A stretch of 22,105 bases of DNA from Alteromonadaceae bacterium (lineage in GTDB: Bacteria; Pseudomonadota; Gammaproteobacteria; Pseudomonadales; Oleiphilaceae), in assembly GCA_013393545.1 (NCBI GenBank), contig JABXHG010000588.1, forward strand, positions 1 to 22,105, in the 5' to 3' direction. The notes beneath the pieces are model-generated. The model was given only the letters and a program-made list of their open reading frames with translations. It had not been told where the DNA came from and searched no databases. Made by a program: the position numbers and the translations under genes. The number at the start of each line of letters is the position of its first letter. Position 1 is the stretch's first letter. Shown here one piece after another: positions 14,184 to 22,105 of the stretch.

Positions 14184-15792
14184 ATGGCGGTACCCGCAGC
14201 GTTGACCGAGGATCAGGTTTATCACCGTTGCCCGATCGAGAAGCTGGATTTCGATTCAACCGATACGCTTGACGATCTTGAGCAGCCAGTCGGCCAGGAA
14301 CGCATGCTACGGGCGCTGGAGTTTGGTGCCAGCATGCAGGCCGGCGGTTTCAACCTGTTTGTGCTGGGTCCCTCCGGCGCGGGTAAACATGAGTTGGTGA
14401 AAAGCTTTTTGTCTCGGCACGCGGCCGGGCTGCCGGCGCCGCCTGACTGGTGCCACCTGTTCAACTTCAAAGCCTCTGACAAGCCCCGGGTGGTCAAGCT
14501 GGCGCCTGGGGAAGGCCATCAGTTCAGGGATGACATGAACGATCTGGTTGCGGAGCTTAAAACCGCCATTCCCGCCACCTTTGAAAGCGAAGAGTACCAG
14601 GCGCGGATTCAGGAGTTGCAGGAAGAAGTGGCCAAACGCCAGCGCCAGGGCATGTTCGAAATCCAGGAAGAGGCCAAGCGCAGTAATATCGCGATGCTGG
14701 CCACGCAATCCGGGTTCACGTTTGCCCCGATGCGAAACGGCGAGGTGATTGATCCCGAGGAATACGAAAACTTTTCAGACGACGAAAAGTCGGCTGGCCA
14801 GTGATCAGAAAAAACTCACCGCCCATGACCGTGTGCTGAAAGATCTGCTGGCGGAAGCCGATCACTGGGCTGGTCGCGGCGGTAGTGAGGTCATTGACGC
14901 AGTTCATGTGCAGCAAGCCATTGATGAGCGTGAATATCGGGCCAGCCGCATTCGCGAACGCAGTCTGGAGCAGATCCAGCGTGGCGTGGTGATGATTGCC
15001 ACCACCGGTGAGCAGGTGGGGCAGGTTAACGGCTTGTCGGTGCTGCAGCTGGGCGCTACCCGTTTTGGCCAGCCCACCCGAATCACCGCCACGGCGCACC
15101 CAGGTAAAGGGCAGGTGGTGGATATCGAGCGTGAAGCCAAACTAGGCGGGCCGATTCACAGCAAGGCGGTGATGATCCTCTCCCGCTTTCTGGCCAACCG
15201 TTACGCGCCTCTGGGGCAGTTGTCGTTGTCCGCCAGTCTGGCTTTCGAGCAGTCCTACGGGGGTGTGGAAGGCGATTCCGCGTCGGTGGCGGAAACCTGT
15301 GTGTTGCTGTCGGCGATCACCGGTGTGCCTTTGAAGCAGTCCCTGGCGGTCACCGGTTCCATGAACCAGCACGGTGAAGTTCAGGCCGTGGGTGGCGTGA
15401 ACGAAAAAATAGAGGGCTTTTTCCGGGTGTGCCGGCAATCCGGGCAGGTGAAAGGGCAGGGGGCGCTGTTGCCCGCCAGCAACGTTGAGCATTTGATGCT
15501 TGAAGAGGCTGTACGCGCGGCAATCAGGGCCGGGGATTTCAGTATTTATCCGATCCGCCACATTGATGAGGCGATTGAACTGATGACCGGCCTGCCCGCC
15601 GGCCAGCCGGATGCCGATGGCCAATACCCGGAAGGCAGCTTCAACCGCCGGGTGGCGGACCGGCTGGCGGCATTCGCCGAGGCCACGGAGGCGAAAGACG
15701 AAAACGGCACCGTTCACGGAGCCTGCGGCGATGAGAATCCTGCAACCGGTGGCCGCGAATTTGCTGGTCACCGTCATGCTCTGAGCGTTTGA
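14184..15792 (+). pseudogene. Lon-like ATP-dependent protease with internal deletion and frameshift
   Basis: Two parts of one Lon-like protease (LonB-type with AAA_32 domain, usually about 800 residues). Part one starts at the ATG 14184 behind AAGGAGG. It runs about 200 residues, with Walker A LGPSGAGKHE near residue 60 and an alpha-helical segment ending at NGEVIDPEEYENFSDDEK. Family similarity then jumps, at about 14,785-14,792 and in the +1 frame, to SRLASDQKKLTAHDRVLKD. The frame continues through the protease domain to 15792, including catalytic Ser (GDSASVAE) and Lys (NEKIEGFF). The middle, which should hold Walker B and the sensors, is absent: by my recollection of family length about 250-300 residues (roughly 0.8 kb). 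Frame one reaches a stop at 14802-14804. A TTG at 14749 could start the second frame but would give no working ATPase. A mis-joined assembly is also possible. Confidence 0.85.
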
Positions 15793-15814
15793 CGAATATC
15801 AGAAAGAGAGAGTC

Positions 15815-16540
15815 ATGATTTTCGATATTGTTGTCATTGTCGGCCTGACCACGCTGGCCGGCGCCTTCATCCCTCTCGGTGGTTTACTGGCCAGTGTTGA
15901 AACCCTTCGCCCGCACTGGCTTGAAAAGGAGTTCCGGCATTTTTTGATCGCGTTGGGTGGCGGTATTTTGCTGGGCGCCGTGTCGGTAGTGCTGATTCCC
16001 GAGGGTCAGGCCAGCATGGGGGATTCGCTGTGGGCGATACCGGCCATTGTGAGCGGCGGTGTGCTGTTCTTTCTGATAGAGCGAATGCTTGGCCTCAAAC
16101 GGCGTGAGTCTCCGCAGCTAATGGGGCTGATGCTGGATTTTATCCCCGAGGCCATTGCCCTCGGCGGGTTGGCGGTGGCCAGCCCGAAAACGGCGGTGCT
16201 GATGGCGGTGTTGATTGCCATCCAGAACCTGCCGGAGGGCTTTAACGCCTATCGGGAGCTGATCAACCTGCCTCGCCACACCTCTCGCAAAACCCTGACG
16301 TTTATGACGTCGCTGGTCATGACCGGGCCCATTGCCGGGCTGCTGGGGTACTTTTTTCTGTCAGACCGGCCGGTGATTCTGGGGGCGGTTATGCTGGCAG
16401 CCTCGGGGGGTGTGCTGTACCTGATTTTTCAGGACATTGCGCCCCAATCACGCCTTGAGCGCCACTGGGGCCCACCGCTGGGTGCGGTGGTCGGGTTCTG
16501 CGTGGCGCTGTTCAGTCATGATCTGGTCACGCATTTCTGA
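15815..16540 (+). CDS. ZIP-like metal transporter family protein
   Basis: A 241-residue membrane protein with about eight hydrophobic segments and ZIP-family layout. The transport helices carry FIPEAIALGG (around Pro111-Glu112) and AIQNLPEGFNAYRE (around Gln137-Glu141). In ZIP proteins such as ZupT these read HNxPEG, with His and Asp/Glu as metal ligands. Here the histidines are replaced by Asp108-Phe and Gln137. Glu residues remain, and a third PEG occurs at 62-64. Zinc-type transport is therefore uncertain, and a divergent ZIP subgroup is the best call. The ATG at 15815 has GAGAGAG just upstream. It ends 6 bp from the convergent ftsH stop. Confidence 0.75.
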   Translation: MIFDIVVIVGLTTLAGAFIPLGGLLASVETLRPHWLEKEFRHFLIALGGGILLGAVSVVLIPEGQASMGDSLWAIPAIVSGGVLFFLIERMLGLKRRESPQLMGLMLDFIPEAIALGGLAVASPKTAVLMAVLIAIQNLPEGFNAYRELINLPRHTSRKTLTFMTSLVMTGPIAGLLGYFFLSDRPVILGAVMLAASGGVLYLIFQDIAPQSRLERHWGPPLGAVVGFCVALFSHDLVTHF

Positions 16541-16546
16541 CCGGCT

Positions 16547-18445
16547 TCAGGCATTGGCCGCATCTTGTTCGAGGGTGTCCCGCACTTCTTCGGCGGACAG
16601 TGTTTCCTGTTTCAGGACGGCCTGGGCCAGCGCTTCCAGCTGGGTGCGGTGGTCGGTCAGAAACTCCAGGGTCGCTTTTTCCAGGGCCAGTAACTGAGCC
16701 TGAATTTCACTGTCGATCTGCTCGGCCATTTTCTCACTGAATTCCCGGGGATGGCCCATTTCCCGGCCCAGAAACACGTGTTCTTCGCCGATGTTCAGGC
16801 CAAGCGGGCCGATCTTGTCGCTCATGCCCCACTGGCCGATCATCCGGCGTATCAGGGTGGTGGCTTCTTTCAAATCGTTCTGGGCGCCGGTGCTGACTTC
16901 GCCATAAATCAGCTTTTCCGCGCAGCGGCCACCAAGCATGACCTTGATCCGGTCTTTCAGATAGCTTTCGGTGTAGGTGTAGTGGTCGTCCCTTGGCGTT
17001 TGTTCGGTGACGCCCATGGCCATGCCGTGGGGAATGATGGTGAGTTTGGTGAGCGGGTCTGCATTCGGCATGAAGTAGGCCATCAGGGCATGACCGCACT
17101 CGTGATAGGCCACGGCTTCACGCTCCTGGGGCGGCAGCCTGGCATCGCGTTCCTCGCCCAGGGTAATACGGTCCCGGGCCAGCTCAAAGCAGTGTTCGTT
17201 GACCTCATTCAGCCCCACCCGGGCGGCGGTCAGCGCTGCTTCGTTCACCAGGTTGTGCAGATCGGCGCCGGAGAAGCCGATGGTGCGGGCGGCAATGGCC
17301 TCCAGTTTAACGTCGTCGGCCAGTGGCACCTTGCGCACATGCACTTTCAGAATGGCCTCGCGGGCTTCTTTATGGGGTCGGTCCAGGGTGATCTTCCGGT
17401 CGAACCGGCCGGGGCGCAACAGGGCGGTGTCCAGCACATCCGGGCGGTTGGTGGCGGCCAGTACCAGTACGTTTTCGTGGTCTTCAAAGCCATCCATTTC
17501 GGTCAGGATCTGGTTCAGGGTCTGTTCCCGCTCATCGTGGCCACCGCCAAGGCCTGCGCCCCGAGAGCGGCCGATGGCGTCCAGTTCGTCGATGAAGATC
17601 AGCGCTGGCGCTTCCTTGCGGGCTTCCTTGAACATGTCCCGCACCCGGGCTGCGCCCACGCCCACGAACATTTCGATAAATTCCGAGGCGCTGATGCTGT
17701 AAAACGGCACTTCCGCCTCGCCGGCAATCGCTTTTGCCAGCAGGGTTTTGCCGGTGCCGGGCGGGCCGACCAGCAGGATGCCCTTGGGCATGATGGCGCC
17801 CAGGCGCCGGTACTTTTCGGGAGTTTTCAGGAAGTCGATCACTTCGCCGATTTCCCGCTTGGCGGATTCAATGCCGGCGACATCGTCGAGGGTGGTGGTG
17901 GAGGTTTCCCTGCGAGCGCGCCTGGCTTTCGAGCGGCTGAAGTCCAGCACGCCGCCGCCCTGGGCCATGCGCTTCTGGGCGTTGCCCCAGAACCAGAACA
18001 ACAGCGCCAACAGCAAAATCCAGGGTACTACGCTCAGAATCAGTTCCTGCCACCAGGGGCGACCGGAGCGGGCGCCACGAATGGTCACCTGTTGCTCTTC
18101 CAGCATCGGTAACAGTTGAGCGTCTTCGGTTTGTGGGCGCAGGGTGACAAACCGGTTGCTGGCGGTTTGCCCGTCCGAGCTAAACCGGCTGGCTCCGGCG
18201 TCGCTGAACTGGCCAAGGATTTCTTCCTGGCGCAGGGTGACTTCTTCCACCTGGCCGGCCATCACCGCTTCCTTGAATTCGGAGTAGGCCACTTCCTGCT
18301 GCTGGGGCTGATTGGCGCCTTGCATCCACAGCACCATCAAAAAGATGGCAGCACTCAACCAAATGAAAGAGTACTGGTTGGGTATGGCCGGTTGTGGGTT
18401 GTTGTCCGGCTGTTGTGGCTGGTCGGGCCGCCTTGGCTCGGTCAT
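16547..18445 (-). CDS. ftsH: FtsH ATP-dependent zinc metalloprotease
   Basis: A 632-residue membrane-anchored AAA+ protease that degrades membrane and short-lived cytoplasmic proteins as a hexamer. Two membrane helices (about residues 25-41 and 134-153) flank a small periplasmic domain. Walker A is GPPGTGKT (227-234), Walker B IFIDELDA (283-290), the second region of homology ends LLRPGRFDR (342-350), the zinc site is HECGH (448-452) and the third ligand is Asp524. The usual HEAGH has Cys for Ala, which keeps both His and Glu. The ATG at 18445 is chosen because GGGAG lies about 6 nt upstream; a TTG at 18478 overlapping the ggt stop is less likely. The FtsH folding/cell-division context genes (rrmJ, folP) are missing, so this may be a second copy in the genome. 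Confidence 0.93.
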   Translation of the reverse strand: MTEPRRPDQPQQPDNNPQPAIPNQYSFIWLSAAIFLMVLWMQGANQPQQQEVAYSEFKEAVMAGQVEEVTLRQEEILGQFSDAGASRFSSDGQTASNRFVTLRPQTEDAQLLPMLEEQQVTIRGARSGRPWWQELILSVVPWILLLALLFWFWGNAQKRMAQGGGVLDFSRSKARRARRETSTTTLDDVAGIESAKREIGEVIDFLKTPEKYRRLGAIMPKGILLVGPPGTGKTLLAKAIAGEAEVPFYSISASEFIEMFVGVGAARVRDMFKEARKEAPALIFIDELDAIGRSRGAGLGGGHDEREQTLNQILTEMDGFEDHENVLVLAATNRPDVLDTALLRPGRFDRKITLDRPHKEAREAILKVHVRKVPLADDVKLEAIAARTIGFSGADLHNLVNEAALTAARVGLNEVNEHCFELARDRITLGEERDARLPPQEREAVAYHECGHALMAYFMPNADPLTKLTIIPHGMAMGVTEQTPRDDHYTYTESYLKDRIKVMLGGRCAEKLIYGEVSTGAQNDLKEATTLIRRMIGQWGMSDKIGPLGLNIGEEHVFLGREMGHPREFSEKMAEQIDSEIQAQLLALEKATLEFLTDHRTQLEALAQAVLKQETLSAEEVRDTLEQDAANA

Positions 18446-18474
18446 TTCTGTCTCCCGTCGGGTAACAATTCGAC

Positions 18475-20235
18475 TCAATAGCCCATGGCTGATGAGGTGC
18501 TTCGTCTTGGGTCGGCGCCACCGTACAGGGTACCGTCATCGTCGATCAGGATGCTCTGGATGGCCCCCATGGCACGGCTTGTGGTGATGCTATGGCCTCG
18601 AGCCCGCAAAAGTTCAACCGTGTCAGGGCTAAAACCCTGTTCTATGCGGATTTCATTCGGCAGCCACTGGTGATGCATGCGCGGGGCGCTCACGGCGCTC
18701 TGTATGTTCATATTATGGTCGATGACGTTCATCAGTACTTGCAGTGTGGTGGTAATAATGCGGGAACCGCCGGGGCTGCCGGTGACCAGAAGGTTGCGGC
18801 CGTCCTTGCGCACGATGGTGGGCGACATGGAACTGAGCATACGTTTGCCCGGCTCAATCTTGTTTGCCTCGCCGCCGATCAGTCCGTAAGCGTTGGGTAC
18901 GCCGGGTTTGGCGCTGAAATCGTCCATTTCATTGTTGAGCAGGAAGCCTGCACCGGCTACGGTGATGCCCGAGCCGTAGCTGAAATTGATGGTGTAGGTG
19001 TTCGAGACGGCATTGCCCCAGCGATCCACGATGGAGAAGTGAGTAGTTTCATTGCTTTCCCAGGGCGCCGGGTTGCCGGCGCTGATCTCGCTGGAAGGTC
19101 GGGACTGGTCGGAATCGATAGTGGCCTGCAGGGCGGCGGCGTAGCCCTTGCTGGTCAGGCCGGTGAGCGGTACCTCCACAAAATCGGTATCGCCCAGGTA
19201 TTTCGCCCGGTCCGCGTAGGCCAGTTTCATGGCTTCGGCCATGTGGTGAACGGTGTCTGCGGAGTTGTGGCCCATCTCGCCGATGGGGTAGTGCTCCAGG
19301 ATATTCAGGATCTGCACGATGTGAGTGCCACCGGAGGAGGGCGGTGACATGGAATAGATATCATGGCCTCGGTAGGTGCCGTGCACCGGTTCACGAATGG
19401 CCGGCTGGTAGGCTTTCAGATCGTCCAGTGTGATCAGGCCATCGTGGCGCTGCATTTCCTCGACAATCAGGCGGGCGGTTTCGCCTTCGTAAAAGCCCTT
19501 GGGGCCTTGGTTCGCTATGCGCTGCAGGGTGTCGGCCAGCTCCGGTTGTTTGAAAACCGTACCGGGCCGGGGGGCTGAGCCATCGGCATTATAAAAAGTG
19601 GCTTTGGTGGCCGGCCAGCGCTCGAGGCGATCCCGGGCCTGTTCCAGGCCCTCAGTGAAGCGCCGGGGCACTTCAAAGCCGTCCCTGGCCAGCTTGATGG
19701 CCGGTGCCAGGGCCTGCCTCAGGGAAATCGTGCCATGGCGCTCCAGGGCGAGTGCAAGCCCGGCCACGGTGCCGGGTACACCGGCGGCCTGGTGGCTGAA
19801 GCGGCTGCGCTGCTGCACGACTTCGCCATCGGCGTTCTGGAACAGGGTTTCGGTGGCGGCCGCCGGGGCGGTTTCCCGGTAGTCGATGGCCTCCGGGGCA
19901 TCGCCATCGCCGGGGGCGTAGAGCATGAAACCACCGCCCCCAATGTTACCGGAACGGGGCTGGGTTACGGCCAGGGCGAAGCCGGCGGTGACCGCCGCAT
20001 CCACGGCATTACCGCCGTTCTTGAGTACTTTCAGGGCGATTTCCGTGGCCAGGGTGTGGCTGGTGGCTACCATGCCCTGCGAGCCCTGAACCGGGTGGAA
20101 GCGTTCGCCTTCCAGAATGGCCTGGGCCCTTGCCTGCGGAATGCTGGCAAAAAAGAGCATCAGTAGCGTGGCCAGCAGGCTCTTGGCGCGTTTTGCGGTG
20201 ATTTCCGGCGGTCGGTTATCCATCACTGTGTCCAT
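18475..20235 (-). CDS. ggt: Gamma-glutamyltranspeptidase precursor
   Basis: A 586-residue periplasmic enzyme that cleaves or transfers the gamma-glutamyl group of glutathione. The N-terminal signal (KSLLATLLMLFFASIPQARA) is followed by the large subunit. Autocleavage before the Thr in SNETTHFSIVD (Thr397 counted from this start) makes the small subunit. Other signatures are PRSGNIGGGGFML, DYRETAP, SPPSSGGTH, RMLSSMSPTIV and TGSPGGSRII. The ATG at 20235 has GAGGAG 8 nt upstream; an upstream frame start at 20286 has no such site. ftsH follows 29 nt after its stop, so the two may be co-transcribed. It is divergent from purU. Confidence 0.95.
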   Translation of the reverse strand: MDTVMDNRPPEITAKRAKSLLATLLMLFFASIPQARAQAILEGERFHPVQGSQGMVATSHTLATEIALKVLKNGGNAVDAAVTAGFALAVTQPRSGNIGGGGFMLYAPGDGDAPEAIDYRETAPAAATETLFQNADGEVVQQRSRFSHQAAGVPGTVAGLALALERHGTISLRQALAPAIKLARDGFEVPRRFTEGLEQARDRLERWPATKATFYNADGSAPRPGTVFKQPELADTLQRIANQGPKGFYEGETARLIVEEMQRHDGLITLDDLKAYQPAIREPVHGTYRGHDIYSMSPPSSGGTHIVQILNILEHYPIGEMGHNSADTVHHMAEAMKLAYADRAKYLGDTDFVEVPLTGLTSKGYAAALQATIDSDQSRPSSEISAGNPAPWESNETTHFSIVDRWGNAVSNTYTINFSYGSGITVAGAGFLLNNEMDDFSAKPGVPNAYGLIGGEANKIEPGKRMLSSMSPTIVRKDGRNLLVTGSPGGSRIITTTLQVLMNVIDHNMNIQSAVSAPRMHHQWLPNEIRIEQGFSPDTVELLRARGHSITTSRAMGAIQSILIDDDGTLYGGADPRRSTSSAMGY

Positions 20236-20263
20236 GGCGTGCACTCCTCGTTTCTGGCTCTCA

Positions 20264-20280
20264 GATAGGCTATCATAGCC
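20264..20280. promoter_or_regulatory. Overlapping inverted repeats between ggt and purU
   Basis: GGCTA TCA TAGCC (20268-20280) and GATAG G CTATC (20264-20274) are two overlapping palindromes, about 30 bp upstream of the ggt start. On the minus strand they contain TATGAT, a possible -10, but no good -35 is seen. They could be an operator for ggt. Confidence 0.3.
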
Positions 20281-20312
20281 GGTCATTTTTACCGGTGCGT
20301 GCCGATCGTCAT

Positions 20313-20330
20313 CGCAGGTAGTCGCCTGCG
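20313..20330. repeat. Stem-loop in the purU leader
   Basis: CGCAGG (20313-20318) pairs perfectly with CCTGCG (20325-20330) around TAGTCG. It lies 49 bp before the purU start. No T-run follows on either strand. Its role is unknown; it could separate the divergent ggt and purU promoters. Confidence 0.3.
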
Positions 20331-20378
20331 GTTCCCCGTCGCACCCGCTTTCCCGGATTCAAGTTAAGGAAAGGCTTC

Positions 20379-21230
20379 ATGGAGCATACCTATCGTCTTG
20401 TTATTTCCTGCCCCGATCGGGTGGGAATTGTTGCCAAGGTGAGTAATTTCCTGTCCACCTACAATGGCTGGATTACCGAGGCGAGCCACCATTCAGATAC
20501 CCAGTCCGGCTGGTTCTTCATGCGGCATGAGATCAAGGCCGAGTCGATCCCGTTCGGGTTGGAGCAGTTCCGCACGGCCTTTGAGCCCATTGCCCGTGAA
20601 TTCAACATGAGCTGGCACATCGCCGATTCGGCCCGCCCCAAGCGGGTGATCCTGATGTGCAGCAAGGAGTCCCACTGTCTGGCAGACCTGCTGTACCGCT
20701 GGCACAGCAAGGACCTGAACGCGGAAATCGTGGCGGTGATCTCCAATCACGATGACCTGCGCCGGATGGTGGAATGGCACGACATTCCCTACCACCACAT
20801 TCCGGTGAGCAAGGAAAACAAGGCCGAGGCGTTCCGTCATATCGAAGAGCTTTTCGAGCACTACGAAACCGACGTGGTGGTGCTGGCCCGCTACATGCAG
20901 ATCCTGCCGGAAGCGCTGTGCGAGAAGTACGCCGGCAAGGTGATTAATATTCACCACAGCTTCCTGCCGTCGTTTGCTGGTGCACGCCCGTACCACCAGG
21001 CCTATAGCCGGGGCGTGAAGCTGATCGGCGCCACCTGTCACTACGTGACCCAGGACCTGGACGAGGGGCCCATCATCGAGCAGGACGTGGTGCGTGTCAC
21101 CCACCGGGACCACGTCCACGACCTGAAGCGCCTGGGCGCGGAGGTCGAGCGGTCCGTCCTGTCCCGCGCCGTGCTCTGGCACGCCCAGGACAAGGTGATC
21201 CGCACCGGGAACACCACGATCGTGTTCTAG
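20379..21230 (+). CDS. purU: Formyltetrahydrofolate deformylase, chimeric 3' end
   Basis: A 283-residue PurU: an N-terminal ACT domain (about residues 5-75), then a formyl-transferase-like catalytic domain. PurU hydrolyses 10-formyl-THF to formate and THF, feeding purine synthesis and balancing one-carbon pools. Active-site residues are present: Asn190 and His192 in NIHHSFLPSF and Asp228 in DLDEG. AAGGA (20366-20370) lies 8 nt before the ATG. The frame is intact and full length, but codon use changes inside it. Of codons 161-220, 49 of 60 end in G or C; of codons 221-283, 62 of 63 do. The C-terminus (VERSVLSRAVLWHAQDKVI) also looks actinobacterial, as do the following genes. The gene therefore reads as a head from one genome and a tail from another, joined in a conserved stretch. 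Confidence 0.93.
   Translation: MEHTYRLVISCPDRVGIVAKVSNFLSTYNGWITEASHHSDTQSGWFFMRHEIKAESIPFGLEQFRTAFEPIAREFNMSWHIADSARPKRVILMCSKESHCLADLLYRWHSKDLNAEIVAVISNHDDLRRMVEWHDIPYHHIPVSKENKAEAFRHIEELFEHYETDVVVLARYMQILPEALCEKYAGKVINIHHSFLPSFAGARPYHQAYSRGVKLIGATCHYVTQDLDEGPIIEQDVVRVTHRDHVHDLKRLGAEVERSVLSRAVLWHAQDKVIRTGNTTIVF
21038..21100. other. Composition switch: gammaproteobacterial to actinobacterial DNA
   Basis: Up to the TGT at 21036-21038 purU uses many A/T-ending codons (ATT, AAT, TTT, GCT, GCA, TAT). After it, only CGT at 21093-21095 and the TAG stop do not end in G or C. The DNA to the window end stays very GC-rich and encodes actinobacterial-style genes. The join should lie in the conserved DLDEGPIIEQD region, where two purU genes could share sequence. 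Confidence 0.75.
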
Positions 21231-21234
21231 ACGT

Positions 21235-21256
21235 CCCGTCCCCCGAGGGTGACGGG
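21235..21256. terminator. GC-rich hairpin between convergent purU and scoB
   Basis: CCCGTC (21235-21240) pairs with GACGGG (21251-21256), with further C-G pairing inside. It fills most of the 29 bp between the purU stop and the scoB stop. A strong hairpin without a T-run is common for actinobacterial terminators and could serve both strands. Confidence 0.45.
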
Positions 21257-21259
21257 GTG

Positions 21260-21907
21260 TCAGCGCACCTCGAACGGTGCGCCCGTGATCTCCTTCAGGT
21301 CCTCGACGGTGACACCGTCGGCGCACTCGACCAGGGTCAGCCCGTTCTCGGGGTCCACCTCGAAGACGTCGTGCGAGGACACGATCAGGTCGCCGCACTT
21401 CGCGCCGGTCAGCGGCAGGGAGCACTGCTCGACGATCTTCGGGTCACCCTTGCGGGTCACGTGGTCGGTCATCACGATGATCTTCTGGGCACCGTGCACC
21501 AGGTCCATCGCCCCGCCCATGCCCCGGACGAGCTTGCCCGGCACCATCCAGTTGGCCAGGTCGCCGTAGCGGGAGCTCTCCATGGCACCCAGCACGGCGA
21601 CGTCCACCGACTTCGAGCGGATCATGCCGAAGGACTCCGAGGAGCCGAAGAAGCTGGCGCCGTCGTTGACGGTGATCGTCTCCTTGCCGGCGTTGATCAG
21701 CTCCGGGTCGACCTCGTCCTCGGTGGGGTACGGCCCCACGCCGAGCACACCGTTCTCCGAGTGCAGGATGACGTCGATGTCGTCCGGGACGAACCCCGGC
21801 ACCAGGGTGGGCATGCCGATGCCCAGGTTCACGTACTGGCCGTCCTCGAGTTCGGCGGCGACGCGCGCCGCCATCTGCTCACGGTTCCATCCGGTGTTGT
21901 CTGCCAT
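21260..21907 (-). CDS. scoB: 3-oxoacid CoA-transferase subunit B
   Basis: A 215-residue beta subunit of succinyl-CoA:3-oxoacid (or 3-oxoadipate) CoA-transferase, which moves CoA from succinyl-CoA to acetoacetate or 3-oxoadipate. The catalytic Glu is in [13 protein letters not shown]; other family blocks are [61 protein letters not shown] and [17 protein letters not shown]. The ATG at 21907 is chosen because AAGGAGG lies about 9 nt upstream. It follows the subunit A stop by 4 nt. Nearly all codons end in G or C, and the start [17 protein letters not shown] is actinobacterial in style, unlike genes left of 21,000. Confidence 0.93.
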   Translation of the reverse strand: MADNTGWNREQMAARVAAELEDGQYVNLGIGMPTLVPGFVPDDIDVILHSENGVLGVGPYPTEDEVDPELINAGKETITVNDGASFFGSSESFGMIRSKSVDVAVLGAMESSRYGDLANWMVPGKLVRGMGGAMDLVHGAQKIIVMTDHVTRKGDPKIVEQCSLPLTGAKCGDLIVSSHDVFEVDPENGLTLVECADGVTVEDLKEITGAPFEVR

Positions 21908-21911
21908 GGTC

Positions 21912-22105
21912 TCAGGCCTCCTTGTTCTGGGCGGGCCGGGTCGTCCTGTTCTCGATGCCGGTCTCCTGGGGTCCGACGTGCACCACACGGTCGACGTAGA
22001 TGCCGGGCAGGTGGACCTCGTCGGGGTCCAGACGGTCGACGAGGTGCTCGACCTGCGCGATCGCCACGGTGGCGCACTTGGCGGCCTCCGGGTTGAAGTT
22101 CTGTG
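21912..22105 (-). CDS. scoA: 3-oxoacid CoA-transferase subunit A, C-terminal part
   Basis: The last ~64 codons of the alpha subunit, cut by the window edge. The visible protein begins [20 protein letters not shown] and ends with [20 protein letters not shown], then [14 protein letters not shown] before a TGA at 21912-21914. The NFNP and HLPGIYV-x-RVV blocks are standard for this subunit. It pairs with scoB 4 nt downstream to form the working enzyme. Composition is the same very GC-rich type. Confidence 0.88.
   Translation of the reverse strand, partial: QNFNPEAAKCATVAIAQVEHLVDRLDPDEVHLPGIYVDRVVHVGPQETGIENRTTRPAQNKEA

Noticed and set aside
15731..15784. A 17-codon ORF (MRILQPVAANLLVTVML) near the end of the Lon-like gene
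   Set aside because: It is too short, has no ribosome-binding site and overlaps the Lon-like frame.
16751..18112. A 453-residue open frame on the plus strand
   Set aside because: It lies wholly antisense to ftsH, whose motifs are unambiguous. High-GC codon use keeps the opposite frame open.
21257..22096. A 279-residue open frame on the plus strand
   Set aside because: It is antisense to scoB and scoA, an expected shadow in very GC-rich DNA.
21038..22105. Recent horizontal transfer of scoAB into the gammaproteobacterium
   Set aside because: Transfer that recombines in frame inside a conserved gene between phyla, with no mobile-element trace, is less likely than a chimeric join. It is kept only as the alternative in the findings.

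Overview
The first ~21 kb look like the chromosome of a marine gammaproteobacterium, most like Marinobacter. That placement rests on recognition of protein styles, not on a search. The last ~1 kb looks like a different, very GC-rich actinobacterial genome. The change falls inside purU, at about 21,038-21,100, so I read the window as either a chimeric assembly or, less likely, a recombinant chromosome.

Left end (1-2,450): a short array of toxin-antitoxin modules that looks like integron gene cassettes. Three 76-bp attC-like pseudo-palindromes (364-439, 1063-1138, 1768-1843) separate a broken higA, a higBA pair, a Phd/ParE pair and a second Phd/RelE-ParE pair. Two cassettes carry a TTGAC -35-like hexamer exactly 4 nt after the preceding attC. 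The last one has a 20-bp palindromic operator. No integrase gene lies in the window.

Middle (2,670-8,310, all plus strand): a membrane-anchored SGNH hydrolase overlapping an acyltransferase-3 gene, a small secreted beta-barrel-type protein, a UMF1-type MFS transporter, a bestrophin-like channel, a single-domain rhodanese and a YbaK Cys-tRNA(Pro) deacylase. A minus-strand operon (12,643 to 8,313) encodes a three-part ABC exporter: ATPase, FtsX-type permease and HlyD/MacA-type adaptor.

Right part (12,767-21,230): a MAPEG membrane protein, a YghU-type glutathione-dependent oxidoreductase, a Lon-like ATP-dependent protease broken by an internal deletion plus frameshift, and a ZIP-like transporter lacking the usual histidines. 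On the minus strand follow gamma-glutamyltranspeptidase and an FtsH metalloprotease. Divergent from these is purU, whose 3' end is already actinobacterial in codon use. MAPEG, YghU and GGT give the region a loose glutathione theme.

Far right (21,257-22,105): actinobacterial-style scoB and the 3' end of scoA (3-oxoacid CoA-transferase) on the minus strand, convergent with purU. I saw no tRNA, rRNA, CRISPR array or transposase.
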